Assembly: GCA_002478145.1 (NCBI GenBank)
Contig: DLMI01000241.1
Location: forward strand, 1 to 30,419
Length of the DNA stretch: 30,419 nucleotides
Reading direction: 5' to 3'
DNA from: Acidobacteria bacterium UBA7540
Lineage (GTDB): Bacteria > Acidobacteriota > Terriglobia > UBA7540
This document shows, piece by piece, positions 30,381 to 30,419 of the stretch (positions within the stretch are counted from its first letter, which is position 1; each line of letters opens with the position of its first letter). The translations under genes and the position numbers were made by a program. The notes beneath the pieces are model-generated. The model was not told the origin of the DNA. It did no database searches and was given only the letters and a program-made list of their open reading frames with translations.

Positions 30381-30419
30381 GGGCGTCGTCTGGAAGTCAG
30401 CAGCTTCGGAATCCCCATG

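Overview
The window is about 30 kb of a moderately GC-rich bacterial chromosome. It is most likely an acidobacterium or a relative. I infer this from a long Ser/Thr kinase with PEGA repeats, several FHA and zinc-ribbon signalling proteins, a DUF4382/DUF5666-type lipoprotein, a class III cyclase, and much non-coding DNA made of dispersed palindromes and heptad repeats. No rRNA or universal marker gene is present, so the taxonomy is an inference.

Positions 1-5300 are an accessory, rearranged region. A zinc-independent quinone-oxidoreductase-like gene and a DUF4386 membrane protein lie on the minus strand, each next to a truncated remnant of its own family. An IS91-family element follows (about 2821-5289). 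It carries a Y2 HUH transposase, a coupled tyrosine recombinase and unusually long inverted ends. Positions 5300-15050 hold housekeeping and stress genes: a cobalamin-type radical SAM enzyme of the DUF4070/HpnP-like group, a PilZ protein, tRNA-Leu(UAG), a large lipoprotein, an AlkA-type glycosylase coupled to a DinB-like protein, an ECF sigma factor coupled to a zinc-binding anti-sigma factor, a zinc-ribbon/DUF4870 membrane protein and a DHH phosphoesterase.

Positions 15600-30400 are the most interesting part: a phosphothreonine signalling locus built from two convergent transcription units. The plus unit encodes a PP2C phosphatase, a 1084-residue protein with a zinc ribbon, three FHA domains and an ABCG-type transporter, and a small membrane-anchored coiled-coil protein. 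The minus unit, read from a consensus-like promoter near 30375 down to 20760, encodes a transmembrane kinase with four PEGA domains, an exported coiled-coil protein, an FHA-GAF-adenylate cyclase, a trypsin-fold protein that lacks its catalytic histidine, a CehA/McbA-type PHP metallohydrolase interrupted by an in-frame TAA, and a protein with two zinc ribbons and two FHA domains. A plausible working model is that the kinase phosphorylates threonines that the FHA domains read, the phosphatase reverses this, and the output is transporter activity and cAMP. Known systems such as mycobacterial PknF/Rv1747 pair a kinase with an FHA-ABC transporter, but this larger set appears unusual.

Repeats are abundant and sit close to genes. 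A 140-bp element is inserted in frame in the signal-peptide region of the metallohydrolase gene. Seven-base-phased arrays surround the small coiled-coil gene. The stop codons of two operon genes are formed inside repeat sequence.
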